This document shows positions 1-5,568 of a stretch of 19,568 nucleotides of DNA, piece by piece (the first letter of the stretch is position 1; each line of letters starts with the position of its first letter). Below the pieces are notes generated by a model. The model saw only the letters and a program-made list of their open reading frames with translations. It did no database searches and was not told the DNA's origin. Origin of the DNA: Candidatus Pacearchaeota archaeon. GTDB taxonomy: Archaea; Nanobdellota; Nanobdellia; Pacearchaeales; GW2011-AR1. The DNA lies in assembly GCA_023142835.1 (NCBI GenBank), contig JAGLIS010000009.1:1-19568 (forward strand), written 5' to 3'. The translations under genes were made by a program, and so were the position numbers.

Positions 1-722
1 AAAAAGCTAAGAAAAAGAAAAAAAAAGGCAAGAAGAAAAAAGCAGCTAAGAAAAGACCAGCTAAAAAAAAGCCTGCTAAGAAAAAAGTCGTAAAAAAGAA
101 AGCAATTAAGAAAAAAGCTCCTGTAAAAAGAAAGCAAAAAAAAGGCACATATAAAATTCAAAATATTGTTGCTACAACTTCGCTTTGCGAGGATGTTTCG
201 TTAACAAAACTTGCGAGAACGCAGCCGAATACTGAGTATAATCCAGATACCTTTCCAGGACTTGTTTTGAGAGTTAAAAAACCGAAGTCTGCGGTTTTGG
301 TTTTCAGTTCTGGTAATCTTGTTTGTACGGGGACGAAATCAATTGCACAGGTTAAGGATGTTGTTCAGCAAGTTATTAAGCAATTAAGAAAAGTTAATGT
401 GTATGTTAAGATTAAACCGAAAATTACGGTGCAAAATATTGTTGCTTCTGGTGCTATCAATTTGAATTTGAATTTGAATACGTTAGCTTTGGAGTTAGAA
501 AATACTGAATATGAACCTGAGCAATTTCCGGGGATGGTTTACAAGTTGGAAGATCCGACTGCGACATTTTTGCTTTTCTCGAATGGGAAACTTGTCTGTA
601 CCGGTACGAAGAATAAGGCTCAGTTGGATGAGTCAATTATTCAGTTGAATAAGAATGTGCGAGCGGCCTTAAAGCGAATCAAGGAAATACAGAATAAGAA
701 AACTGATGAAGATGATTTTTAG
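1..722 (+). CDS. tbp: TATA-binding protein (TBP), 5' partial, with lysine-rich N-terminal tail
   Basis: General archaeal transcription initiation factor that binds promoter TATA boxes and recruits TFB and RNA polymerase. The reading frame is open from base 3 to the TAG at 720-722, giving 239 visible residues; the start codon lies upstream of the window. The last ~191 residues hold the two direct TBP repeats. Repeat 1 has IQNIVATTS, FPGLV, VFSSGN and LVCTGTKS. Repeat 2 has VQNIVASGA, FPGMV, LFSNGK and LVCTGTKN. The Phe pairs that kink DNA in TBPs are present in both repeats (FPG and the F before S-x-G). The protein ends in an acidic DEDDF, a common archaeal TBP tail. The odd part is the first 48 visible residues, with 29 Lys plus Ala/Pro/Arg in a histone-H1-like composition. 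A TTG at 267 is only an internal codon, since the TBP fold clearly begins near base 147. Confidence 0.95.
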   Translation, partial: KAKKKKKKGKKKKAAKKRPAKKKPAKKKVVKKKAIKKKAPVKRKQKKGTYKIQNIVATTSLCEDVSLTKLARTQPNTEYNPDTFPGLVLRVKKPKSAVLVFSSGNLVCTGTKSIAQVKDVVQQVIKQLRKVNVYVKIKPKITVQNIVASGAINLNLNLNTLALELENTEYEPEQFPGMVYKLEDPTATFLLFSNGKLVCTGTKNKAQLDESIIQLNKNVRAALKRIKEIQNKKTDEDDF

Positions 723-744
723 TATATTCTGAATACCCATAGTC

Positions 745-752
745 TTTATAAG
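745..752 (+). promoter_or_regulatory. TATA box of PRPP synthetase gene
   Basis: TTTATAAG centred about 26 bp before the ATG at 775. This places the transcript start at or next to the start codon, implying a leaderless mRNA. Confidence 0.7.
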
Positions 753-774
753 TCTGTATCATTATTTTTTTTGT

Positions 775-1740
775 ATGAGGGAAGAAGTTTTAATTTTAGC
801 GGATCCTCAAGGGGATGTGTGGGATTTTGCGAAAAGTATTTATGAGAAGTTGAATTCTAATCCTGAGAGGTTAGTTAAATATCATCTTAGAAAAGTTAAT
901 ATAAAGAAGTTTAATGATGGGGAAATTTTTTCCAGTATCGAGAAAAATGTTCGTAAGAAGGTTTGTTTTTTTGTGCATGATTCGTCTATGAGTCCTCAGG
1001 ATTGGGCGATATCTCTTGTTGAAATTAATGATGCTTTAGTTAGAAGTTCGGCTAAGGAAATTCATAATGTTCTTCCTTATATGAAATATTCGCGGCAGGA
1101 TAGAATGACTGATCCTCGGACTCCAATTACGTCGTGTGTGTTGGCTGGAATGATTAGGGATGTGGTTAATGGAGTTATAACTACTGACTTGCATAATCCT
1201 GCGATTACTGGATCTTATAGTATTCCTTTTGATAATTTGCGGGCGTATCCGACGATTATAGATTATCTTCAGGATAAATATCCTGATTTTTTGGAAAACT
1301 TGGTTATTGTTGCACCTGATGTTGGAAGTGCGGAGATGGCGAAATCTTACGCTAAGAGGTTTGGGGCTGATGTTGCGATTGCTTACAAGTCTCGAGAAAG
1401 GGCTGGTGTGGTTGGGAAAATGACGCTTATCGGGGATGTTGCGGGGAAGAATGTGATTGTTGTTGATGATATGATTGATACTGCAGGAACACTTTGTAAG
1501 GCAGCGGAAACATTGAAGGAGGCAGGAGCATTAAAGATTTGGGCTTGTGCTACACACGGGCTTTTTAGTAGTAACGCTATAGAAAGATTAAACGCTTCGT
1601 GTTTTGAAAAAGTTATTGTTACAGATTCTATTCCTCAGAAGAGTTCGGGAAATATTGAAGTTGTATCTTTGATGGATTTATTTGCTGAAACGATTAATCG
1701 GATTTCTCATGGGCGTTCTGTTAGTGAGTTGTTTAGGTGA
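775..1740 (+). CDS. prs: Ribose-phosphate pyrophosphokinase (PRPP synthetase)
   Basis: Cytosolic enzyme making PRPP from ribose 5-phosphate and ATP for nucleotide and amino-acid synthesis. Over 321 residues, close to the family's usual ~310, it shows the N-terminal KFNDGEI motif (45-51), YSRQDR with DPRTPI (105-118), TDLHNPAITG (137-146, catalytic His region), a flexible-loop Lys near 205 (KSRERAG) and the PRPP-binding loop VVDDMIDTAGT (229-239). All core motifs are intact. The N-terminus is somewhat divergent from bacterial enzymes. The ATG at 775 fits a leaderless promoter. It is a single-gene unit lying after TBP and before an accessory patch. Function is assigned with high confidence; effector regulation cannot be read from sequence. 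Confidence 0.95.
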   Translation: MREEVLILADPQGDVWDFAKSIYEKLNSNPERLVKYHLRKVNIKKFNDGEIFSSIEKNVRKKVCFFVHDSSMSPQDWAISLVEINDALVRSSAKEIHNVLPYMKYSRQDRMTDPRTPITSCVLAGMIRDVVNGVITTDLHNPAITGSYSIPFDNLRAYPTIIDYLQDKYPDFLENLVIVAPDVGSAEMAKSYAKRFGADVAIAYKSRERAGVVGKMTLIGDVAGKNVIVVDDMIDTAGTLCKAAETLKEAGALKIWACATHGLFSSNAIERLNASCFEKVIVTDSIPQKSSGNIEVVSLMDLFAETINRISHGRSVSELFR

Positions 1741-1745
1741 TTTTT

Positions 1746-1776
1746 GTTTAACCTTGGGCTTAAACAACCCGAAGGG
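1746..1776 (+). terminator. Two short hairpins just after prs stop
   Basis: GTTTAA at 1746-1751 can pair with TTAAAC at 1760-1765 (plus inner CC/GG), followed by CCC-GAA-GGG at 1768-1776. They start six bases after the stop codon. Role in 3'-end formation is an inference. The GTTTAAGCCC motif (here as its complement, 1756-1765) also occurs near 14042-14051. Confidence 0.35.
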
Positions 1777-1833
1777 CTCGAGTGGAACGAATTAAAATTT
1801 AAACTCGATTATTTTTAATGTGCAAATAAAATG

Positions 1834-1841
1834 TTTATAAA
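1834..1841 (+). promoter_or_regulatory. TATA box of the frame-disrupted gene at 1863
   Basis: TTTATAAA centred about 25 bp before the ATG at 1863. The intact promoter suggests the disrupted gene is recently damaged, or that the frameshift is functional or an assembly error. Confidence 0.6.
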
Positions 1842-1862
1842 TGTAAAATATCTGATTAATAT

Positions 1863-2329
1863 ATGATTCTAAATATATTTAGAAGAATTGAAATTCCTGA
1901 TGTAATCCCAAAACAACTTGATATTAAGATTAAAGAATTTTCTAAATCTAGAGATAAGGAAGAATTTCTCCATAAATCTTTTCTTTACATTGTTAGTAAT
2001 TGGGGAGGGAGCAGGATTAATACTATCCTTAAATTTTTTAGAGGGTATCAAACAAATCTCAATAAAATAATTAAAATGAAAGGTTATATGCCTTGTGTTA
2101 CTATGAATTATTTATTGAGGGTAATGGTCGTTAAAAGTGGATTTTTTGAGGATAAAGATATTAAAATAAAATTGACTAATTCTTGGTTTATTGTTCCGCA
2201 TCAGTATTTAGAAATTAAAATTTCAAATAAAAAAATATTTCTCTTGATCCATATAATTATCAATTTGGAATAGATTATGGAAAAGTTGGTTCTGGTTTTG
2301 ATTCTACAAACTTTAATCCTGTGAGATAA
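1863..2329 (+). pseudogene. Transglutaminase/cysteine-protease-like protein, frameshifted near 2241
   Basis: The frame from ATG 1863 runs to a TAG at 2271-2273 (136 aa) but ends in a low-complexity tail (LLIHIIINLE). From base 2243 a second frame reads LDPYNYQFGIDYG and on to GSGFDS, with a TAA at 2327-2329, and looks like the natural continuation. Joined, the product is about 154 aa with Cys78 (GYMPCVTMNYLLR), His113 (VPHQYLEIKI) and an Asp in LDPY. This Cys-His-Asp order matches papain/transglutaminase-fold proteins, and the HQYLEVKI...DPY...YGI pattern recalls small transglutaminase-like proteins of DPANN and CPR genomes. No signal peptide is visible. Family membership is inferred from motif order only. 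The frameshift may be decay, a sequencing error or programmed slippage; the junction follows an A-rich stretch at 2228-2235. Confidence 0.55.
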
Positions 2330-2385
2330 TTCTTTAAGAGGAATAAAATAGAGGATAACTTGGAAGTAGTAAAATAATAAAAAGA

Positions 2386-2393
2386 TTTAAATA
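2386..2393 (+). promoter_or_regulatory. TATA box of the orphan gene at 2413
   Basis: TTTAAATA preceded by a purine-rich AAAAAG (BRE-like). Its centre lies about 24 bp before the ATG at 2413, which favours that start over an in-frame TTG at 2401. Confidence 0.6.
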
Positions 2394-2412
2394 CCTCTTT
2401 TTGAAATATTTT

Positions 2413-3144
2413 ATGGAGACTAATATGGAGCAAGATAAAAATAAATCGTTAGAGAAAATTTTGGAAATGGCTAGGGTAAAGGCTGAAGAACCAGTTGAGA
2501 AAATATGTAAGGGAGAATTAGGAGTTATAGGGCATTCTCAAGGAAATAAAAATAAGTATCTCTTATTAAATGAAGCTATAGAATCTGCCAAAGGAGGATA
2601 TAAGGAAATGATGAACTCTGCCTTAGAAGATTTAAAGGATTGTTATACTCTATATATCAAGAAATTTGAATACATAGAGAAAGAAGTAAAGGAATTATAC
2701 AAGGAAAATTCTAATGAATGTTTACAACAAAAAAAATATTCTCTAGAAAGTTTTGGAAAACCGTATAATGTTGTTAATAATTCTCAGATGAAATTTGAGA
2801 TTGAGAAAAAATTAAGAAATCTTAAAGATTATATGCCTAACTGTTCTAAGAAAACTTATGAACTGGGAGAATGTATTGCAGATATATTGCCGAAAAAGAT
2901 AAATTCTGTGAATTTTTATATTAGTTCTATGGAGGCAGTAAAGAAATGTCTTAAAGGGAGAGAAAGTTCTGTTCTTTCAATCAAGATGTATTCAGAGTTA
3001 GAAGATCAAATTCTAAAAATTACTAAAGCAGTTTGTCCATCAGATCTTGCAGATGATGTGGAACTTTATTATAAAGATGTTAAAAATAATGGTAATTATT
3101 CTGATTTTTTTAATTTATATTCCAATTTATTTAATAAATCATAA
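2413..3144 (+). CDS. Orphan helical, charged protein
   Basis: Unrecognised 243-residue protein, starting METNMEQDKNKS. It is rich in Lys, Glu and Leu and looks almost entirely helical, with likely coiled-coil stretches (around KKFEYIEKEVKELYKENS and EKKLRNLKDYM). Seven or so scattered cysteines form no clear zinc pair. There is no transmembrane segment, signal peptide or catalytic motif that I recognise. ATG 2413 is preferred because the TATA box sits 24 bp upstream; ATG 2425 is a weaker alternative. Codons are A-ending and the gene is visibly more A-rich than the G/T-biased housekeeping genes around it, which suggests accessory or transferred DNA. It lies between a disrupted protease-like gene and a small membrane-protein gene, each with its own promoter. 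No function is assigned. Confidence 0.7.
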   Translation: METNMEQDKNKSLEKILEMARVKAEEPVEKICKGELGVIGHSQGNKNKYLLLNEAIESAKGGYKEMMNSALEDLKDCYTLYIKKFEYIEKEVKELYKENSNECLQQKKYSLESFGKPYNVVNNSQMKFEIEKKLRNLKDYMPNCSKKTYELGECIADILPKKINSVNFYISSMEAVKKCLKGRESSVLSIKMYSELEDQILKITKAVCPSDLADDVELYYKDVKNNGNYSDFFNLYSNLFNKS

Positions 3145-3227
3145 TTAAATCATAATTTATTCTTTTGAGATTAACATCAAGTTATCTAAAATAGTTATTA
3201 GTTTTAGAGGATAAAATTGATTAAAAA

Positions 3228-3235
3228 TTTATAAT
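3228..3235 (+). promoter_or_regulatory. TATA box of the gene at 3257
   Basis: TTTATAAT centred about 25 bp before ATG 3257, consistent with leaderless transcription. Confidence 0.6.
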
Positions 3236-3256
3236 ATAATTTATATTTGATTAAAA

Positions 3257-3628
3257 ATGGAAAATGAAGTAGATCCAACATGGAAGATAGAGAATTCTTT
3301 ACGTTTAGCTTCATTGTCAGTTGGGGCTTATCATGGCTATTGTAACGCTCAAGGAATTCTTCCTGAAGGAGAAAATTTAAAGTTTGCACTAACATATGGT
3401 CCTGCAATTGTTCGAGGAGTATTTGATGGAATGATGGAATTATCAATGAGAAAAGATAGCACTCTTGAAAAAATTGCAAAAGAAAGAACCGGCACAATGG
3501 TTTTTGGAGCTTCAGCAGGAGTTGTTTTTGGCGGAATAATAGGGGGAGTCCATACTTTGGTGGGATATATGGTGGGATATATGGTTGGATATACGACTGG
3601 ATGTATAGCTGGATATATGATAAAGTAA
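3257..3628 (+). CDS. Small glycine-zipper membrane protein with GY tetrapeptide repeats
   Basis: Unrecognised 123-residue protein. The N-terminal half (MENEVDPTWKIENSLRLAS, then a region with AYHGYCNAQGI and FALTYGP) is mixed helical. After a charged patch (MRKDSTLEKIAKERTG), the C-terminal ~45 residues are hydrophobic and glycine-rich (MVFGASAGVVFGGIIGG). They end in five near-identical tetrapeptides of the form x-G-Y-x (VGYM, VGYM, VGYT, TGCI, AGYM). The Gly spacing of four resembles glycine-zipper membrane helices that pack or form pores. A membrane location is therefore likely but no family is claimed. Start ATG 3257 agrees with the TATA box. It follows another orphan gene 112 bp upstream. 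Confidence 0.7.
   Translation: MENEVDPTWKIENSLRLASLSVGAYHGYCNAQGILPEGENLKFALTYGPAIVRGVFDGMMELSMRKDSTLEKIAKERTGTMVFGASAGVVFGGIIGGVHTLVGYMVGYMVGYTTGCIAGYMIK
3559..3618 (+). repeat. Five-copy 12-bp tandem repeat inside the coding region
   Basis: Units at 3559, 3571, 3583, 3595 and 3607. The first two are identical (GGTGGGATATAT) and the next three are diverged variants. The 12-bp period keeps frame and encodes the x-G-Y-x tetrapeptides. Confidence 0.9.
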
Positions 3629-3713
3629 ATCTTTCGTTCTATAATTTTGGAGGGAAGGATAAATTTTCAATTCAAATGTAGATATATTGATTTTTCTCAA
3701 GCAATAATTAAGA

Positions 3714-3721
3714 ATATAAAG
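3714..3721 (+). promoter_or_regulatory. TATA box of the NFACT-R gene
   Basis: ATATAAAG centred about 24 bp before ATG 3742. Confidence 0.6.
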
Positions 3722-3741
3722 TCTGTTAGATAAATATTATA

Positions 3742-4119
3742 ATGGTAAATTTTAGAGAGTATGTTACTAGTTCGGGTTTGCGTGTGTTTGGGGGTAAGAA
3801 TGCGGAGAATAATGATGCGTTGGTTTTCACAGCAGATGCGAAGGATATTTTACTTCACACATCGGAGCCGGGAAGTCCTTTTGTAAATGTTGGAGAAAAT
3901 CCTTCAAAGCAAGATATTAAGGAGGCGGGTGTTTTTTGTGCGAAGTATTCTCAAGATTGGAGAGAAACAAAAAATGATGTTATTGTTAATATTTTTAAGA
4001 GGAGTGATATGAATAAGTCAGTGATGATGAAGGCTGGAAGTTGGGGAGTTAAGAAGAGGGAGAAGATTAAAGTTAAGGCGGTGGATATTTTTAAATCGAC
4101 GGAACCTAAGGTTTCCTAG
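3742..4119 (+). CDS. Standalone NFACT-R (DUF814) RNA-binding domain protein
   Basis: 125-residue protein corresponding to the NFACT-R domain, the C-terminal tRNA/ribosome-binding module of the NEMF/Rqc2/RqcH family involved in ribosome-associated quality control. Visible family motifs are FGGKNAENND (16-25; compare G-x-N-A-x-x-N-D), ILLHTSEPGSPFVNV (36-50; compare the H-x-x-x-x-P-G-S-H motif, with Pro in place of the usual His), the KQDIKEAGVFCAKYS helix, and a final MKAGSWGVKKREKIKV segment. The fibronectin-binding-like and coiled-coil domains of full-length RqcH are absent, so it is a solo domain, not a truncated end of a larger gene: no homologous sequence is visible upstream in any frame. 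Such solo proteins are known in archaea, with undefined role. The gene is followed immediately by a structured repeat element. Confidence 0.85.
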   Translation: MVNFREYVTSSGLRVFGGKNAENNDALVFTADAKDILLHTSEPGSPFVNVGENPSKQDIKEAGVFCAKYSQDWRETKNDVIVNIFKRSDMNKSVMMKAGSWGVKKREKIKVKAVDIFKSTEPKVS

Positions 4120-4145
4120 CCTAGAAAACCAAGGTTTTCTCTGGC
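4101..4145 (+). terminator. Tandem hairpins spanning and following the NFACT-R stop codon
   Basis: GGAACCTAAGGTTTCC (4101-4116) is a near-palindrome overlapping the last codons. Next comes AGAAAACCAAGGTTTTCT (4123-4140), a perfect 8-bp stem with an AA loop, clasped by GCC (4119-4121) and GGC (4143-4145). Probable 3'-end structure. The equivalent position after the RPA-like gene holds a related hairpin (11478-11491). Confidence 0.5.
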
Positions 4146-4156
4146 TTCACTTTCCT

Positions 4157-4351
4157 TTGAGTTAGTCGACTTCGTCGTATTCTGAAAGTAGCCTCCTTAT
4201 TTAGCGATGATTTAAAATTTATTTTTCATTTGATTTTTGTTGTACAAAAATTTTGCATGAAAAATGAAATTTGAAATATCGTATTTAATTCTGACGGAAC
4301 TAACAGTTCCCTACAGGTAGCCTCCCTTGAGTTAGTCGACTTCGTCGTATT
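4157..4351 (+). repeat. Pair of identical 25-bp direct repeats
   Basis: Bases 4157-4181 are repeated exactly at 4327-4351, 170 bp apart. Each contains CGAC-TTC-GTCG, a 4-bp stem with a TTC triloop, and each is associated with a nearby GTAGCCTCC (4188 and 4317). Confidence 0.9.
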
Positions 4352-4424
4352 TAATGCAAATAAATTTTTTTAAACGGTTCCGTCCAACTTCGTCGGACAA
4401 CCTGAACCTAAAAATTTTATTTGC
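4199..4424 (+). repeat. Structured intergenic element, copy A (two inverted-repeat modules)
   Basis: This gene-free stretch is matched almost base for base by 11510-11668. Module 1: left arm 4210-4228 and right arm 4258-4277 are imperfectly complementary around a loop with GATTTTTGTTG. Module 2 (4356-4424, 69 nt): GCAAATAAA pairs with TTTATTTGC at the ends, then GGTTC/GAACC, and an inner GTCC/GGAC hairpin. Relative to copy B, copy A carries an extra 66 bp (4290-4355 or equivalent) bounded by CGTATTTAAT at 4280-4289 and 4346-4355. It sits between the NFACT-R gene and the CRM-protein promoter. It may be a mobile palindromic repeat or a structured RNA or 3' element. Confidence 0.8.
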
Positions 4425-4459
4425 AGGGAAAGGGGAAAAGGTTTGGGCAACTAAAAAGA

Positions 4460-4467
4460 TTTATAAT
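4460..4467 (+). promoter_or_regulatory. TATA box of the CRM/YhbY gene
   Basis: TTTATAAT preceded by AAAAAGA (BRE-like), centred about 25 bp before ATG 4489. Confidence 0.7.
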
Positions 4468-4488
4468 CTACTATCGCCTTTTGTTTAA

Positions 4489-4734
4489 ATGAAACAGATT
4501 AAGAAATTGCAAATTGGGAAGAACGGGCTTAGTGAGGCTTTTATCGAGCAGGTACGAATACTTTTTGAGAAAGAAAAAGTTGTTAAGGTTTCTATTTTGA
4601 AGTCGGCGTGTCGGGATAAAAAAGATGCTGATAAGATTGCTCAGGATTTGGTAAGTGCTTTAGGGGAAAAGTTTGATTATAAGTTGGTGGGTTATGTGAT
4701 TACAGTGATTAAGTTTCGGAACGCTCAACGGTAG
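4489..4734 (+). CDS. CRS1/YhbY (CRM) domain RNA-binding protein
   Basis: 81-residue single CRM-domain protein of the YhbY family, associated with pre-ribosomal particles and RNA binding. The hallmark GxxG loop is in LQIGKNGLSEAFIEQV (residues 7-22), followed by the expected alternating beta/alpha pattern (VVKVSILKSAC, helix DADKIAQDLVSALG, and the terminal YKLVGYVITVIKF strand). Length matches solo CRM proteins (~80-95 aa). It lies directly upstream of the eS19-eL39-eL31 operon, whose promoter overlaps its stop codon. A neighbourhood of YhbY with eS19 is familiar in archaea and supports a ribosome-assembly role. The start is fixed by the leaderless promoter. Confidence 0.88.
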   Translation: MKQIKKLQIGKNGLSEAFIEQVRILFEKEKVVKVSILKSACRDKKDADKIAQDLVSALGEKFDYKLVGYVITVIKFRNAQR

Positions 4735-4735
4735 A

Positions 4736-4743
4736 TTTATAAA
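4736..4743 (+). promoter_or_regulatory. Probable TATA box of the eS19 operon
   Basis: TTTATAAA starting two bases after the CRM gene stop. Its centre is about 84 bp before ATG 4824, predicting a transcript start near 4765 and hence a leader of roughly 58 nt, unlike the leaderless neighbours. Confidence 0.5.
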
Positions 4744-4770
4744 TGTAAAATTCTCGGTTAAATTAGGTTA

Positions 4771-4803
4771 ACGAGCTTCGGCTTGTCTATCTCTGAAAAG
4801 AGA
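4771..4803 (+). promoter_or_regulatory. Two-hairpin leader of the eS19 operon
   Basis: ACGAGC-TTCG-GCTTGT (4771-4786) is a 6-bp stem (one G-T pair) closed by a C(UUCG)G tetraloop. TCTCT-GAAA-AGAGA (4790-4803) is a 5-bp stem with a GNRA tetraloop. They fill most of the predicted eS19 5' leader. A ribosomal-protein autoregulatory site is an inference. Confidence 0.45.
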
Positions 4804-4823
4804 GCCAATATAGAACTACGAAA

Positions 4824-5363
4824 ATGGTTAATACAATTTATGCGAAAGATCCTGTGAAGTTTGTTCCGGCTTTGGCTGAGGCTTTGAAGGGTATGGAAGA
4901 GTTTGAGGTTCCTGAATGGGCTACTTTTACTAAGTCAGGGGTTTCTCGTGAGAGGCCTCCAACGAGTGATGATTTTTGGTATACTCGGGCTGCTTCGATT
5001 TTGAGACAATTGTATATTAAAGGTGTCGTCGGGGTTGGTAGGTTGAGATCACGTTATGGGTCTAAACAAGACAGGGGTGGAAAGGGAAGTAAGTTTAAGA
5101 AATCTGGTGGGAAAATTATTCGTGTTATTTTACAACAGGCGGAATTAGCTGGTTTGGTTGAGAAGGTTTTGAGAGTTCAGCATGGTCGAAGATTGACTGC
5201 TAAGGGTCGGGAATTATTGGATTCTATTGAGGTTGAGACTAAAGATGGATTGAACTTTGAAACTGTTAAAACTAATCCCGTGGAATTTGTTCAAGAGGAC
5301 GTACTTGAATCTCAAGAGGGCGAAGGTAAGGAAGTTGTGGAGGGTGTGAGTGATGGTGAGTAG
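4824..5363 (+). CDS. rps19e: Small ribosomal subunit protein eS19 with acidic C-terminal tail
   Basis: Archaeal/eukaryotic ribosomal protein eS19 of the 30S head. The core (1-137) is diagnostic: PEWATFTKSGVSRERPP (30-46), DDFWYTRAASILRQLY (49-64), VGVGRLRSRYGSKQDRGGKG (69-88) and the C-terminal HGRRLTAKGRELLDSI (120-135). Residues ~138-179 extend past the usual ~150-residue end with an acidic, Glu/Val/Gly-rich tail. No Shine-Dalgarno sequence is obvious before ATG 4824. The upstream leader contains two stable hairpins. It is the first gene of an operon with eL39 (11-nt overlap) and eL31. Confidence 0.95.
   Translation: MVNTIYAKDPVKFVPALAEALKGMEEFEVPEWATFTKSGVSRERPPTSDDFWYTRAASILRQLYIKGVVGVGRLRSRYGSKQDRGGKGSKFKKSGGKIIRVILQQAELAGLVEKVLRVQHGRRLTAKGRELLDSIEVETKDGLNFETVKTNPVEFVQEDVLESQEGEGKEVVEGVSDGE
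5339..5344 (+). promoter_or_regulatory. Shine-Dalgarno site of eL39
   Basis: GGAGGG inside the eS19 tail, 8 nt before ATG 5353. It supports 5353 over the adjacent GTG at 5350, and shows that internal operon genes use SD-led initiation here. Confidence 0.6.
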
Positions 5364-5568
5364 AAAGGCTAAGGCACAGAGTAGTAAGAAAAGGCATCTT
5401 GATAAGGCTAAGAAGCAGACGAAGTGGGCTCCGTTTTGGACAGTTTTGAAAAAGTTTGGGAAGGGTAAAAAGATTCATCCTTCGAATATTACTCATGTTA
5501 AGAGAAGTTGGAATAGGAAGAAGTTAAAAATTAAACCGAGAACTATGAAGAAAAAGAATTTAGGATAA
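5353..5568 (+). CDS. rpl39e: Large ribosomal subunit protein eL39
   Basis: Very basic small 50S protein lining the peptide exit tunnel. The 71-residue product shows the eL39 pattern KKRHLDKAKKQTKWAPFW, then KIHPSNITHVKRSWNRKKLKI. The basic helix, the aromatic W-x-P-x-W-like stretch and the HP...RRxWRRTKLKV-like ending are all recognisable. It is longer than the usual ~51 residues, with ~10 extra residues at the N-terminus and ~9 at the C-terminus (PRTMKKKNLG). It overlaps the end of eS19 by 11 nt and the eL31 start by one base (TAATG), so the three are surely cotranscribed and probably translationally coupled. Confidence 0.9.
   Translation: MVSRKAKAQSSKKRHLDKAKKQTKWAPFWTVLKKFGKGKKIHPSNITHVKRSWNRKKLKIKPRTMKKKNLG

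Noticed and set aside
1..146. Lysine-rich start of the window as a separate low-complexity or histone-like gene
   Set aside because: The frame is uninterrupted into the TBP fold and no stop or start lies between them.
3559..3618. Short regular repeat as a CRISPR array
   Set aside because: Units are contiguous 12-mers without spacers and lie in frame within a coding region.
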